Shown here in pieces: positions 12,010-23,249 of a stretch of DNA of 64,000 nt. Source of the DNA: Acanthopleura granulata (Eukaryota > Mollusca > Polyplacophora > Chitonida > Chitonidae). How positions within the stretch are numbered: position 1 is the stretch's first letter; every line of letters starts with the position of its first letter. The notes under the pieces were generated by a model. It saw only the letters and a program-made list of their open reading frames with translations. It was not told where the DNA came from and did no database searches. A program made the position numbers and the translations under genes. Where the stretch lies: contig JABBOT010000007.1 in NCBI GenBank assembly GCA_016165875.1, positions 8,961,245-9,025,244 on the forward strand. The letters run 5' to 3'.

Positions 12010-12369
12010 CTGAATAAAAGGAATCACCGAATTACTTTGCGGCGCTAGCTGGATATTTTTATTTCACATATTTATTCTATACTAATTTTTATTTGGTATC
12101 TTGTTGGTATCAGAAGGCCGTTTTTTGAATTCACACAAACACATTCTTATAATAAACACTAAACTAAGGGAAGTCCTTAACACCGGTAAGGAGGATTAGA
12201 TTTGTGTACGAATTCAACTTGTTAACGACACAAATGGATAACAAGGATTCCGGTGAAGCATAACGTAAACTGTAGTCCAATGAGTATCCATGAAGATTTA
12301 AAAAAAAACATCATTAGATATTTTTTTAGACTTTTTCTTAAAAACATTACGCAACAAGCTCACATAATT

Positions 12370-12790
12370 CTGAGAAGACGCCAACATTTTACCCACCCGA
12401 TACTGGCTGAAAGACGTGAATCGGTCCCATCGCCCCTCGCGTTAAATTGTCTAGCAGGGTGCCGCCAAAATCTGCAGTCGGTGGCACGCTGCAAGCTCTT
12501 CGGTTTTTTCTGTGCAATGACAAAACAAGGGGCTGCAGCAAACCATGCGTAATCGAGTTTTATGCGCATCCATATAATGAGTAGCGTTATGTTCATTCAA
12601 GATACAGAATGATGATGATTTCAAGGCCCGATTTATGTTCTATCCGCTAATCGAGCTTTACACAAACCTGCATTCTGAGTGATAAAAACTATTTTCACAG
12701 TTACGTCCCCTTCTACATGCAGCTATTTATTTTTCGCGAATAAGTGTATGTTATTTCCTACCTTAACATGTGTTGCCTCATAACTTTAAA
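12370..12790. repeat. Dispersed repeat family 3, copy 1
   Basis: It shares CGCCAACATTTTACCCACCC, TGACAAAACAAGGG-C-GCAGC, GTAGCGTTATGT-CATTCAAGA, GGGCTTTACA-like and CCTGCATTCTGA blocks with 46950-47290. The other copy lacks the segment from about 12420 to 12515. The family is unknown and no coding is seen. Confidence 0.6.
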
Positions 12791-12924
12791 ATGAGAAAAA
12801 GTAAAAAAAATTGATGATAATTTTTAATCTACAAAGTCTACTTTTTTATCACAAGTTACCCATACTTTTTGGGTCTTCCTCTTAGAAAGTAAGCACGTGT
12901 TTTTTCTGTCCAAAAGTTCATTTA

Positions 12925-12990
12925 TCTATTTATTTCATTGGTGTTTTACCCCGCATTCAAGAATATTTCACTCATGAATTTTAAGAAACA
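12925..12990 (-). mobile_element. SINE family 1, tail fragment
   Basis: On the plus strand: TTTATTTCATTGGTGTTTTA, CATTCAAGAATATTTCACTC. This is the inverted 3' end of the family. Confidence 0.6.
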
Positions 12991-13439
12991 AGCCCAATTT
13001 AAGCTCATGTACTTTTCTTAAAAATTGTGGATGTTGCTGAGTAGAAGTACGTGCGAATTTATTGTTGAAGAATTTTGGCCTGAGGGAGGAAAGCTGGTAA
13101 AGTTTCCAACAAACGATAGTCTGATATCTGAGAAAACTTACATCCCAGCATTAAAAGCACAGGTGGAATTGTTTTTTCCATGAATCACCAGATTGCCGAA
13201 GTTTCTAAAACACTTCATTTGATAATTATAAATCATTACTCATAATTTTGTTTCATAATGATCCTGCAAACTCCTAGGGTCAAAAAAGAAAAAAAACTTT
13301 CGGGTGTTGTTTGACTTCGGGTTTTATTCAACTGGAATCCTGGAACCTGTACTAGAAGTATCCAAGCCTTTGTAATAAATATGACGTTTTATTAAAACAT
13401 AATCAAAAATTCTTTGCACAGTGCAATTTTCCATAACGT

Positions 13440-13625
13440 GTGGAAATCGGGTAGAGCCACTGGAAGCTCACCTCCTTCCCCAGGTTGCTGGCAGATCCTT
13501 CCATGTACGGGTGATGAGGCAGTCATGTAGTCTAAGCTTTTATTCAACTCACAGAAACAGCCTTGACGAGAGGCTACTGAATCAATGTGCTGCGCTAACC
13601 CCTCGACGACGAAGGCCCCCATGAC
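13440..13625 (-). mobile_element. SINE family 1, head and body
   Basis: It holds CAGGTTGCTGGCAGATCCTTCC, CTCACAG and GCTGCGCTAACCCCTCGACG, i.e. inverted body and tRNA-like head. The tail end is eroded. Confidence 0.6.
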
Positions 13626-14562
13626 ATGTTTGACATACAGTTATTGCTGTATAAAATTATATATAAAACAACAGCGAACATTTCAGCGTACCTAAATATC
13701 TTCGTACATGGCGTAAAGCAGGAGTTGAATTCTAGTCTGCCTCCTCATTGGTCAATGGCTAAAGGCTTTCGGGATGGATGGCCGCTCGACCAGGTCGATT
13801 TCTTCAGAAACTCAAGAAGATTAAAAGGTAACTTAAACGGTACGCGACACAGGTCTCCAGCTCTGTTTTATATCGTGAGCCTGTAGATGTTGTACTGTGC
13901 ATCCAGTGTCACCGTCTAGTTCGCCTTTTGTAGTCCCGCACGGGAGTGCCTGGATGGTGAGCTGAAGAGACGATGTCCACTGAGACCATTAACGGCGAGG
14001 CTGGGACCGAAGCCCGACCATTGTGAATACTGTGTCGCGCTTTGTTGAAATGCCACATTTCCTGTCATCGTAACCACACTAATTTGAGCATTAAGGCTAA
14101 AGGCTGAAGTTCCTGATTATTTTTATCAAACAATATCATCTCATGAAGCGGGTTAAAATGTGGAATCACCATATAACACAAGTTAGATATACAAACAAGC
14201 GGTATAGTGATATATATATTCTTTCCATGTTAACACCAGAAGATGTCGCCACCGTTCAGGTCCCAAAACATGTGCAGGCACCTTTCGTTAAAATCGGCCA
14301 TTACAGTGTATTTGATTCGAATTTTACTACGTTCAGCTCAGTGAACTTGTCTGTAGCTGACAGAAAGTATACATAAGCAGCAGGGCAATGACATGATAAA
14401 ACATGTGACCTAAATTAAAAGAAAAAATACCCTGTTAAATTTTAAAAAATTCATTCCTGTATTTTTACTTTAAATCCTAAACTTTTAATATTTTTAAGTT
14501 GTGGGAGCACAAGTAAGTATCTTTGCTTCATTTTTTGGCCGAAACTGTTTTCTGGTGATCAT

Positions 14563-14700
14563 CATCTATCAGCACGCACTCCAAGAGTTAATGAGCCACA
14601 CCAATGGCGTGGATTGTCAACAGTGTCAGAACAACTTGTACCGAGACACTCTCCACTCACTCCACAAGGTTTTGCTAAGGTAGGGAATGGCCAATGGGGA
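14563..14700 (-). pseudogene. Possible FTP first-half remnant of gene B
   Basis: The minus-strand frame reads GTSCSDTVDNPRHW and LGVRADR. In FTP lectin domains the first half ends with a similar C-x-H/D-T-x-DNP-x-W-W ... DLG stretch. The position between the EGF exon and the FTP second half is right. The frame hits a stop soon after, and no clear splice sites are seen. Confidence 0.35.
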
Positions 14701-15109
14701 TAGAATTGGTCAATTTTGCTCAGAGAATTAGATGTAGATGCTTTAACTTCATTATAATAGAAAGTCACCGATGATGTTGATTCACATATTATTATATAGG
14801 GTGGTACACATGTCGGAGAGAAAATTGTGTCGCTACTTTTTGATGACGATTGTTTACATTCAGTTTATACCGCTGGAAACTAAGTGATAAGGATATTATT
14901 AAATTTTGTAAACATGAACCCTGAAACTTGACGAGATACACATCACGACATCGTTGCTCTGGCTTCGGCGATTCGTCGCAATTAATTTCAGACTGTTTAA
15001 TACAGAAATAAACGCAATGGACGGATGAACATTACCTAGACACCTAACCATACTTGTGAGAGGTCACACACCATACATGTGTGCATACACAATATTACGT
15101 GTTACTTAC

Positions 15110-15213
15110 GCCGGGAACAAGTAGGGCCATCCCCGCCATCAATACAGCCTCCAGAACACAATCCTGTTTCTTCAGCACATCCATTCCGACAGTTCTTGCA
15201 TAGCTGCCACAAA
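15110..15213 (-). pseudogene. Gene B EGF-like exon, one base short
   Basis: It is the counterpart of 729-833: NCRNGCAEETGLCSGGC, then GPTCSR, with the same GTAAGT donor. Its length is 104 against 105 because a base is missing near the 5' end (AAACTGAAATTC against AAGCTGAAATTC, with CCAC for CCGG). With the conserved acceptor the cysteine frame is lost. Confidence 0.65.
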
Positions 15214-16334
15214 CTGAAATTCAAATGCAGCCTGCGTCAATTTTCAGCATACACAGTCTGACTCTTGCTAGTTCATCACACAAACATTTGACCCCTTTCA
15301 TCCTCGGTGGAGAGTTCTTGTTTAGCTTTTAGGCAATATACCTGAAAATCTTTATACCTGTACATATAAGGTTAAGATATTAAAATTTTTAAATCACAAA
15401 AACCGACGACCATTCTAAGGTTGCTGGCATTCCAAACCAAAAGTAAGCTGTCCTCATAAAAGGCTTGAATTTAGTGCATGATATGTAAATATTCTCACTC
15501 TCAAGAGGCCTGTCATCAATGCGAAACAACTAGTGAAAGGAAAATTCTGCCCGTTCCAAGAACGTGTGTTATCTTATGTTAAATAAGAATACTAAAAAAT
15601 CGAAAAAGAAATAAAAAAGGGTAATGAAAAATAAAAACAAAGAGGCTAGATTTCCGGATTTCTTTTCATTACAACAGTCAGGGCCCCTCTGGTTTTATTC
15701 TTTGTGCTGCAGTCTTTCCTTCATTTACGCTTTAAATGTCTAAGCATCCTCTATGAATCTACAAGCAAACATTCCAGTTGTAATGTACTGTTTTCCCACA
15801 CTCATTTTAGCAGTGGTGTTATATAATGTTAATTTTGTCATTAATCTTTGTACACGTACCTTTAGCAATGTGGCTGCTAAAAATAGACGATGTTCTTTTA
15901 CGGCGCATTGCTCGTGTAGCTACGATATGATCTGTGAAAATGCAATGCAGCCAGATTGTGGGCACATTTCACTCTAAAATTACACTTTAGTGTTACGATC
16001 TAGACAAGACAAAATATTCGGGGATGTGGTGGAAGACATCCAGTCACCGAGATGGGACTGATCGTCTGTACTTTGTAAATATCGATGGAGATGTAAATGC
16101 AATCCTATAGTCGCTTTGCTCATGGTAAGTTCTGAAACTGAATCCACAAAGTACACAAATCTGGAACTCTATAAATGGTTAAAATGACAACATTCCGCCA
16201 CAGTGATTTGGAAGGGGCATTTGTCCATATGCAAGATAAGCGTAGTGATACAGGTCTACAACACGATGCTAACAGATATCTCAAAAGCCGTTGCCTATGT
16301 TGGGTTTTTTTTCATTGGGCTGTGTTTGGACTTA

Positions 16335-16405
16335 CATCGATGGCATTGGTGAAAGGCACCTGGGTTATTACCCTGCGCCAGTGCGCTAACGCCCTCGGTC
16401 ACGAA
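16335..16405 (-). mobile_element. SINE family 1, head fragment
   Basis: Plus-strand text CATTGGTGAAAGGCACCTGG, then CGCCAGTGCGCTAACGCCCTCGG cut in two parts, is the inverted tRNA-like head. It lies in the gene B intron. Confidence 0.55.
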
Positions 16406-17013
16406 AGCACAAGCCTCATTTTGATGTCACAGACACTTTTATGCACGAGGATTAATAATCTGAGATGGCTATTACGTGAATAACTGTGGCTACATTTATC
16501 AGTGATCTTATATTATGTTTTTTAATATAAACAAATCTGCCCTGTGCACATCACGAAAGGAAAAGCTAGAATGGATATTTACACGACCTGTTTCAATATC
16601 TGCTAATCCACACCTGGAATAGCTGAGAGATAAAGAAGAGCTTAGCTGGACGCGAAAAATAAATCACAGTTTGGCGTTTTCATGTCGTGTGTTAGGCATG
16701 GAGGTCCGGAGAGGCAGAACACTAAGTATACTCAAGTTTGAGTAAAAAATATTAATGTCATTTTCTTACACCCCAATGAATTTCTGTTAAAGGAAACAAT
16801 ATTGTCACTTCTATTAAAACCTCGGGTAGGGACAACGAGAGTGAGTGCAGTTAAAAACACCTCTGCGAGAATAGTTGACAGAATGGTTGTGCTGGTTTTT
16901 TTTATTTCACCGATAATTTTCATAAATACCAGACTTACCTGGCGTGCGTTTCCAACAATGAAAGCTGTGGGAAATATACAACGAATGCGTCTACACTGCT
17001 GTAAAATACTTAC

Positions 17014-17074
17014 CAAATGTTATTCCCATCATAAAGAGAAGAACTATGTTGATCTGATTCATGTGATCTTCCAT
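17014..17074 (-). CDS. Gene B exon 1: start codon and signal peptide
   Basis: The ATG at 17074 gives 20 codons with a hydrophobic core (IVLLFMMGITF) plus one base, then GTAAGT. Length, phase and context equal gene A exon 1 (2483-2543). This exon is intact although the rest of gene B is broken, so a transcript might still start here. Confidence 0.6.
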
Positions 17075-17844
17075 GTCTTCTCTCTCTACAGTTGAGGGGA
17101 CAGATTACATGGCGGAACTCTGCTACTCTTTACATCCTGTTGTAGTTGGCCACATAGAAGAAATTTTTTCAAGATATGCGGCCTTTCTAGAAGCGATTTT
17201 GTGTCTGAATTTAGCTGGTATATCAGTGTCCTCGTTGTTCTACTCTGTGTCAGTATACCATGGGTAATGTTGGCTGAGGCACAACCTACAGGGCACAATG
17301 GACCTCTGACTCACTGATAGTAGGCCCTGTCTTCTTTATACCCCTTGTTATTCGAGTCAGGGATATCTGGTTTAGCCACAAACCCGAACATCGCAGGGGC
17401 AAATTCTGAAATACAAGTCCTGACACAAACTGATCGAGTTCTTTTACACAATCATGCATACTTTTATTCTCGTGGAAATGCTATTAAGAAAAAAGCATAC
17501 AGACGTAAATGGTATGAAGAGTTCCTCTCTTGTGTCTTGACCTACATTTATTGTATACACCTCCCGTATCCTAACTAGGTGCGATATCACTGATCTGTCA
17601 CTGTTCTGACGTCTTCCTGCAACTAACCATTAGTCACGTCATGGTGACAACATATTTGATAAGTGAAAAACATATGTTGCAATTATATTGGGGTCTTTTG
17701 AAACAATCTTGGCAGAATCAGTGATCCTTCGGAGTTTCGATTTGTTTTCTGACTAATACTGTCTCAGTGACTGTCTTGTAAGTATGGTGTGACTTTTTTT
17801 TATCATAGATTAATCTCAGCGTAAATCATCGGCAAGGACGAGAT

Positions 17845-18105
17845 TTATTTATTTATTCATTTGATTGGTGTTATACGCCATACTTAAGAATATTTCACTT
17901 ATACGATGGCAGCCAGCACGATGGTGGGAGGAAACCGGACAGAGCCCGGCGGAAAGCCACGACCACCACTGTTGCCGGCAGACCTTCCCACGTACGGCCG
18001 TAGAGGAAGTCAGCATGAACTGGACTTGAACTCACAGCGACCACATTGGTGAGATACTTTCTGGGTCAAATGCGCTGCGCTAATGCGCTAACCGACTGAG
18101 CCAAG
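17845..18105 (-). mobile_element. SINE family 1, near full length
   Basis: Inverted copy running from the tail (TTTATTCATTTGATTGGTG) through GAATATTTCACTTATACGA, the body (GGTGGGAGGAAACCGG) and the B box (GACTTGAACTCACAGCGACC) to the A box (GCGCTAACCGACTGAGCCAAGG). It is a good reference copy for the family. Confidence 0.85.
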
Positions 18106-18411
18106 GTTGAGAAATTAGGAAGTTCGCTCACTGCCCATCTCTCACAGTTTATGGAGCCTTGGTGACAACTGGACGTCAACGCCGCTCGTGTTACATGTGT
18201 GCCCTGTTCAACGGTCATTGACGACCACTTGCCTTCCACCAAAGTACCACGCATATCTGCAGATCACGTGTGGGGAAATTCGTGAATAACTTGCCAAGAA
18301 GTCGGTGGTTAAGCCGTATCCCTTAGGTTCCATTACTCATCATAACAGTGAAAAATCTTACGTCTGATGATAAACACCAGCACAAAATAAAGCGATAAAA
18401 AGTGTTAAATT

Positions 18412-18482
18412 AAACGCCGTCGTATAAGTGAAATATTCTTGAGTACGGCGTAAAACACCAATCAAATAAATAAATAAAATAA
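18412..18482 (+). mobile_element. SINE family 1, 3' end only
   Basis: CGTCGTATAAGTGAAATATT, GAGTACGGCGTAAAACACC, then CAATCAAATAAATAAATAAA. Confidence 0.75.
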
Positions 18483-19164
18483 AATTACAGCAAGTATCAC
18501 CATAAAGAGAACCGAGATCTATTCGCATAAAAGTCTTCATTTTATCAGATTTTAGGAGAGAATGTTTCATTTCTATGACCCACTTTATAGATAATACTAC
18601 TACCCTTTCAAAGCGTGTGTGCAACAAATAAGTACTTCGAGACTTCACACCTGTTGGACAATCAATACGTTAATTGAGCACAGTCACACCTGATGAAGTT
18701 GCGTTATTCAAAGATAATAGCAGGATCGTGGGAAAGTTTACAAACAGAAGCGGAAAAAACCCAGAGTAGTGTAAGAATGCATGGTTAGCATGCTGCAGCT
18801 CACAGCTTGTTGCGTACCCCTGTGACTTGTAAACAAAACAAGCCAACCTAGTTTAAGTTTGTAGGCATATTTTTTCTCTGGATCCCAGAGAGCTATCACC
18901 AATTCTGACACATACGAGATGGTTGCATTCAGCATTTTGTGAAGAATTTTTTTTTTCATTCAGTGCAAGTTTCGCCTGAACTTACATAGCAAAGGTGAGA
19001 TGGGCCAGTATAGTACAGAAACTTAACAATATACATATATATACAAAGGAAGCCTTTTTGTGATATATCCCACGGGGTAACGTGCGGTGCTGGTATGGAG
19101 GTATCAGGTGATGCGAATCTAGATCTTAAATGACTTACAGTACGAGTTTCGTTAAAGACGTACA

Positions 19165-19345
19165 TAGACTACTATCGTTTTCCGTTGTACTCCCTTCCGT
19201 TTCGCTCTGTTTTCGTTCACCGTTTGTCTTAAACCGTTTACGGTCCGTTTCGTTTCTTTCCGTTTGCGGTCAGTTTCTAACGGTTATTTTGGTGTTCAAA
19301 CCGTTTCTTTTCGTTGCGTTCAGTTTGTTTAATCGCTTTCATTTT
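19165..19345. repeat. Imperfect CCGTTT/CGTTTC-rich tract
   Basis: The motif CCGTTT or CGTTTC recurs many times at irregular spacing in about 180 bp. This keeps one plus-strand frame open by chance. There is no protein signature; I treat it as a decayed simple repeat. Confidence 0.5.
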
Positions 19346-19449
19346 ATTGCACTGCCATACCATATATCACCGCGGAGGACACGGGATAAATTCCTCCGTA
19401 ACACATGGCCGCTAGTCGCTATACGTACACACGGGCAGGTTGAATAAAA

Positions 19450-20150
19450 ACTGGCTGTTGACACGCACAGTGAAATACCGAACTCAGTTTTATTATATGG
19501 CAATATGGGCCTGTCTGAGACAGAGCCGCCTGCCCACGTGTTGTACACTCTTTCCTTGTGTTTCTCTAAAATTGCTCTCACAATTCTGCTTTAATGAGCT
19601 GTAACGTAATTTTAACCACGCGTTTTAAGTTTATGAAAAACTGCAAAATCATAGTTTCAATTTTAAACTGTGATTTTATCTGCGCGAAAACGTGTTTATA
19701 TTTTGCTACGCGCTAGGAACGTATAAGCACATGTAGCTAAGTTTTTCTAACCAAAGGAAGTTGGCTTGCGTAGGTATGATGATGAACAGTTTTTTCACAT
19801 TGAACTCATCAGAATGTGCTTGTGCCAACTCCAGTGATGAACAGAATGCTTACTCTTATAATGTGTTTACAGTTTATATTAGCCAAATTTACACACCATT
19901 TAGAAATTAATCCTAGATCGTAGTTCACCATTAATGTACTAATAATGTATTGTTATTTATAATTAATCATAACAAAGGACCCCTTTGTACATGTCCATCG
20001 TCACCTCTGTAGTTTGTTTCAAACACAAAGAATGCATCTTATAGTGTACAATACCATTATATGACAACTGGACTTATTAGCTCGCCTGCACTTAGTACAG
20101 ACGTAGCTTATGCCGTACACTGAGCGTCAGCGTACGCGTCTAATAAGAGG
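19450..20150. other. Intergenic, nothing recognised
   Basis: No coding, RNA gene or named repeat seen. Confidence 0.35.
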
Positions 20151-20159
20151 GAAAGCAAT

Positions 20160-20720
20160 GTTAAATAAAATGTTAGGGGTGGTATCTTAAGAAATATTGC
20201 ATGCATTGAGCTCAGGGTTTGCACAAATATAGAGCACAGCAACACGAGGGGGGTATTTCATCGTTGATTCCGTGTGCGCATATTAAGTACCGTAAATGAC
20301 CGAATTCATGATTTAGTTTACAGTGTATTAAAATCTCTGTTACACAAAATGTTAGGAGTGATATCTTAAAAAAATACTGCATGTGTTGAGATCAGGATTT
20401 GCACACATGTAGAGCAATGTAACACGGCGGAAGGGGGGGGGGTGCATTTCACTGTTGATTCCGTGTGTTCATATTAAATACCTTAAATTACCTAATTCCT
20501 GACTTAGTGTACCGTGTGTTAAAGTCTGTGTTGAACAAAATGTTAGGAATGGTATCTTAAGAAATACTGAATGCATGCAACTCAGGGTTTGCACACATGT
20601 AGAACATAATGACAAGAAAGGGGTATTACATGATTGGTTCTGTGAGTGTATACTAAATACCGTAAATTACCAAATTCTTCACTTAGTGTACCGCATATTA
20701 GAATCTATCCCCTATACGCG
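20160..20720. repeat. Three tandem units of about 180-190 bp
   Basis: Units start at about 20167, 20346 and 20537, each with AAAATGTTAGG-R-TGRTATCTTAA, GGATTTGCACACATGTAGA-like and GATTCCGTGTG-like blocks. A variable poly-G run accounts for much of the length difference. Satellite-like; no coding. Confidence 0.8.
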
Positions 20721-21570
20721 AGCTCTTTGGTAGCCTTGCTAACACATCTAAGTTTAGGTGAGAATTCTGCGATAAAATAAACATATCGTTTTGTCCAAGA
20801 TATAAATTTTACTCTGAAGTTTTTGTTCTCAAATCTCCGACCACAACTGCTGGTGGTAGCTCAAGCCTGTTTAGGTGCCATATAAAGCTGAGACAGTGGG
20901 CTACAATTTGCTACAAGTCTTATCTATCCAGCTTTATAAGTTGTCATTCTGCCGGGCATTTTTCGCAAACGGCAGATATTCGGTATTAAATTGAACCATG
21001 AATTTTACAGACACGAGACATGCACCATTGCGCAAATAACGTATAGCGCGGCCTTTAGTACTAAGTTTTCGCCCCAAAAAATTTCTGCCATTTACAAAGT
21101 TTTCTCCTATTCTCTGCAAAATGTTGAAACTTCCCTTAAAAGTATTCACCTGGTTAGATTTAGGACAAAAAGTAGTAGTAGGTCTCCATACCCACTAATA
21201 GAATATACATTTCAGCACAATCGGTTCAGTGGTGTTCCACAAGTAGATTTGACAAGTAAATAGTCGTCAAGGCACGGGACGAGTCAAAACTCCCAAAAGT
21301 ATCAGAATTTTCTCATCTTTGTAATACAAGGTCTGTGAAGGACAACACAGGTAAGGGCTACGATCAATGTTACTGCACGGTAAGATATTAAGAGAAGGTA
21401 TTCTGTGTCGAGGTAGGTCGAGATACATGTACCCTCAATTTGGGAAATCAAACTTCTTCAAAACCGCTGCTGTAAAATCTGCAAGTTTAAGCAGTTAGCG
21501 CTTTTCCTTGTATTAAGGGTAATTATTGTAATACTCGCTTGTTTTCATGGCTTTTCATGGTATCAACATT
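20721..21570. other. Intergenic, nothing recognised
   Basis: No gene or repeat recognised. Confidence 0.35.
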
Positions 21571-21571
21571 T

Positions 21572-21642
21572 GATAATAAGCTTATTATAAGTGAAACATT
21601 CTTGTGTACGGCGTAAAACACCAATCAAATCAATAAATTGAT
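21572..21642 (+). mobile_element. SINE family 1, 3' end only
   Basis: ATTATAAGTGAAACATTCTT, GTGTACGGCGTAAAACACC, then CAATCAAATCAATAAAT. Confidence 0.7.
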
Positions 21643-22129
21643 AATATGTGCTAAGTCAATATTTGAAGCTACAAGAACAGGCTATGTATGGATATCCCAT
21701 TTTTCATATTGTTATACATTGTTATCTGTTGTCAAAAATATTATTGTCGTTAGTTTGAATGAAGAGTACGCACACAACTGGCGCTGAATGCAAGCAAGAC
21801 ACCCCTCTCCCCCGAAAGCCAAAAAATATGTAACACTTTTCAAGGGATAATCGAAACAGAAAAAAATGTCTACCGTTTTTAACACATGCATACCTTTTGG
21901 GATTCACAAGATTTAAAACACCCAACAATAACGTTTCAATAGACACCGGAAATAGGCAAAATATACTGAACTGCACGAGAATCACAATTCAAAGTCACCA
22001 AACTATAATCCAGATTTCAAGACAAAATCAACGTATATTTCGTCTACTGTTGTTTTAAGTTGAGTGCTGAGATGCTGCTGACATTATAGTACATGACTTC
22101 ACCACAGTCCTTCAAATGGTGATAATCAA

Positions 22130-22260
22130 TAGTGGTCCAGTTAGTTGGCGGACTGGCGCATCGCATTGACTCTGGAGGATCTGCAAGCAACCTCTGGATG
22201 GTCGTGGGTTTCCCCCAGGTTCTTCTCGGTCTCTTCCAACCACAATGCTTGCCGATATAG
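22130..22260 (+). mobile_element. SINE family 1, body fragment
   Basis: GCAAGCAACCTCTGGATGG, TCGTGGGTTTCCCCC and CCAACCACAATGCTTGCCG mark the body. The head is eroded and the tail absent. Confidence 0.6.
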
Positions 22261-22664
22261 TTTGGATCGTCTCACATTTATTAAAAGCTACGCCTCTTCC
22301 TTCTGTGCAGTGCGCGTATCTGTGCACGCCACTCGTTGGAATTTCTTCAGTAAGTTGGTGGTTTCCACGACTTCGGTTTCCTCTGCCCAGGGAAAACCAA
22401 CCGACATCGAAGAAGTGCAAAATGTTTTAGAAAGCGGCTATCAACAAGCAATCAATTATGTGCTCATCTTGTCGATAAGCAGTGTAATCGTATTTTGCCT
22501 CCGCCGGAATATTGGACAAGACGCTTAAGTAGGTCAGTAAATGGCGTTGATGCAGACTTTCCTCACCATAACAGATGCTAGATCCACGTGCAAGGCATGT
22601 GACCCAGAAATTTGTTTATACGCAAACGACGCTCTTGCGATACATATTGAACCTTCATATACAG

Positions 22665-22960
22665 TATATATTGCTTATTGTTTAACGCCCTACTCAAGAA
22701 TATTTCACTTATACGAAGGCGGTGTCTCCTTGGTGCCTCACCGAGACGACTTGCCGAAGACACCCAACAAGCCCCCTCACCCAGTCACATTATATTGACA
22801 CCGGGCCGACCAGTCCACCCTCTATCCTCTTATTGCTGAGCGCCTAGCGAGGAAGCAGAATGCTAAATTTTTTTATAAAGTCTTTGGTATGACCCGACCC
22901 AGGTTTGAACCCAGATCTCCCTGTCCGAAAGCGGACGCCCAACCAATCCGGGCGGGCCCC
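22665..22960 (-). mobile_element. SINE family 2 with a family-1-type tail
   Basis: Read on the minus strand: a tRNA-like head with CCGCTTTCGGACAGGGAGATC and a B box (GGGTTCAAACCTGGG); a body with TTCCTCGCTAGGCGCTCAGC, GGTGGACTGGTCGGCCCGG and GTGTCTTCGG-AAGTCGTCTCGG; then a 3' end (CGTATAAGTGAAATATTCTTG, GAGTAGGGCGTTAAACAAT) that is the family 1 tail. The two families thus share a 3' end, as expected if one LINE's reverse transcriptase mobilises both. Confidence 0.75.
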
Positions 22961-22964
22961 TACA

Positions 22965-23235
22965 TACAGAGAATCGATATACATAAGCTTTGTCCACACA
23001 GAAACCAACCTCTCCGTACATATTGGCGATTTATACACAGTATCCACATATGTAAGCATAGTATATTATAATATATAATCCAGGCTACTCCATACAATTT
23101 GTCCAATTTGTCATACAAAGTATCCACAGAGATAAGCATTATCCACACACAAACCATCCTCTCTCGGCATACACTGGCCATTTATACACAGCATCCATAT
23201 ATAGGAGTATAGTAGAGATAAGGAATAAGTCAGAC
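22965..23235. repeat. Two diverged units of about 150 bp
   Basis: Both units contain ATAAGC-TT-TCCACACA-AAACC, CCTCTC, GGC-ATTTATACACAG-ATCCA and a TATAG/TATAT end; they are offset by about 149 bp. Confidence 0.55.
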
Positions 23236-23249
23236 ACCAAGGAAACCCA

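Larger units (their letters stand above)
9094..17074 (-). pseudogene. Gene B: decayed EGF-like/FTP/EGF paralogue of gene A
   Basis: Exons in order on the minus strand: 17014-17074 signal peptide; 15110-15213 EGF-like; about 14563-14700 remnant resembling the first half of an FTP lectin domain; 11797-12009 second half of FTP; 10734-10897, about 10150-10312 and 9094-9242 EGF-like. The order makes sense as signal, EGF, FTP, EGFs. Four exons are off by one base against the length their phases require (104 for 105, 213 for 212, one extra base in 10734-10897, 149 for 150) and another has an internal deletion. The receptor gene in this same window has no break across 3.1 kb, so sequencing error is a poor explanation. 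I therefore call it a pseudogene, though alternative splicing around bad exons is possible. Confidence 0.6.
17075..19140. repeat. Upstream flank of gene B, half of a segmental duplication
   Basis: It matches the gene A flank (2544-3850) in blocks, but carries about 1 kb of extra sequence (about 17600-18610), which includes two SINE pieces. Those therefore arrived after the duplication, or were lost from copy A. Confidence 0.55.

Noticed and set aside
20160..20720. Possible CRISPR-like array
   Set aside because: Units are long and diverged with no short conserved repeat and unique spacers; the DNA is animal nuclear.
22112..22528. Overlapping 102- and 127-codon frames
   Set aside because: They overlap the body of a SINE family 1 copy and show no protein signature.
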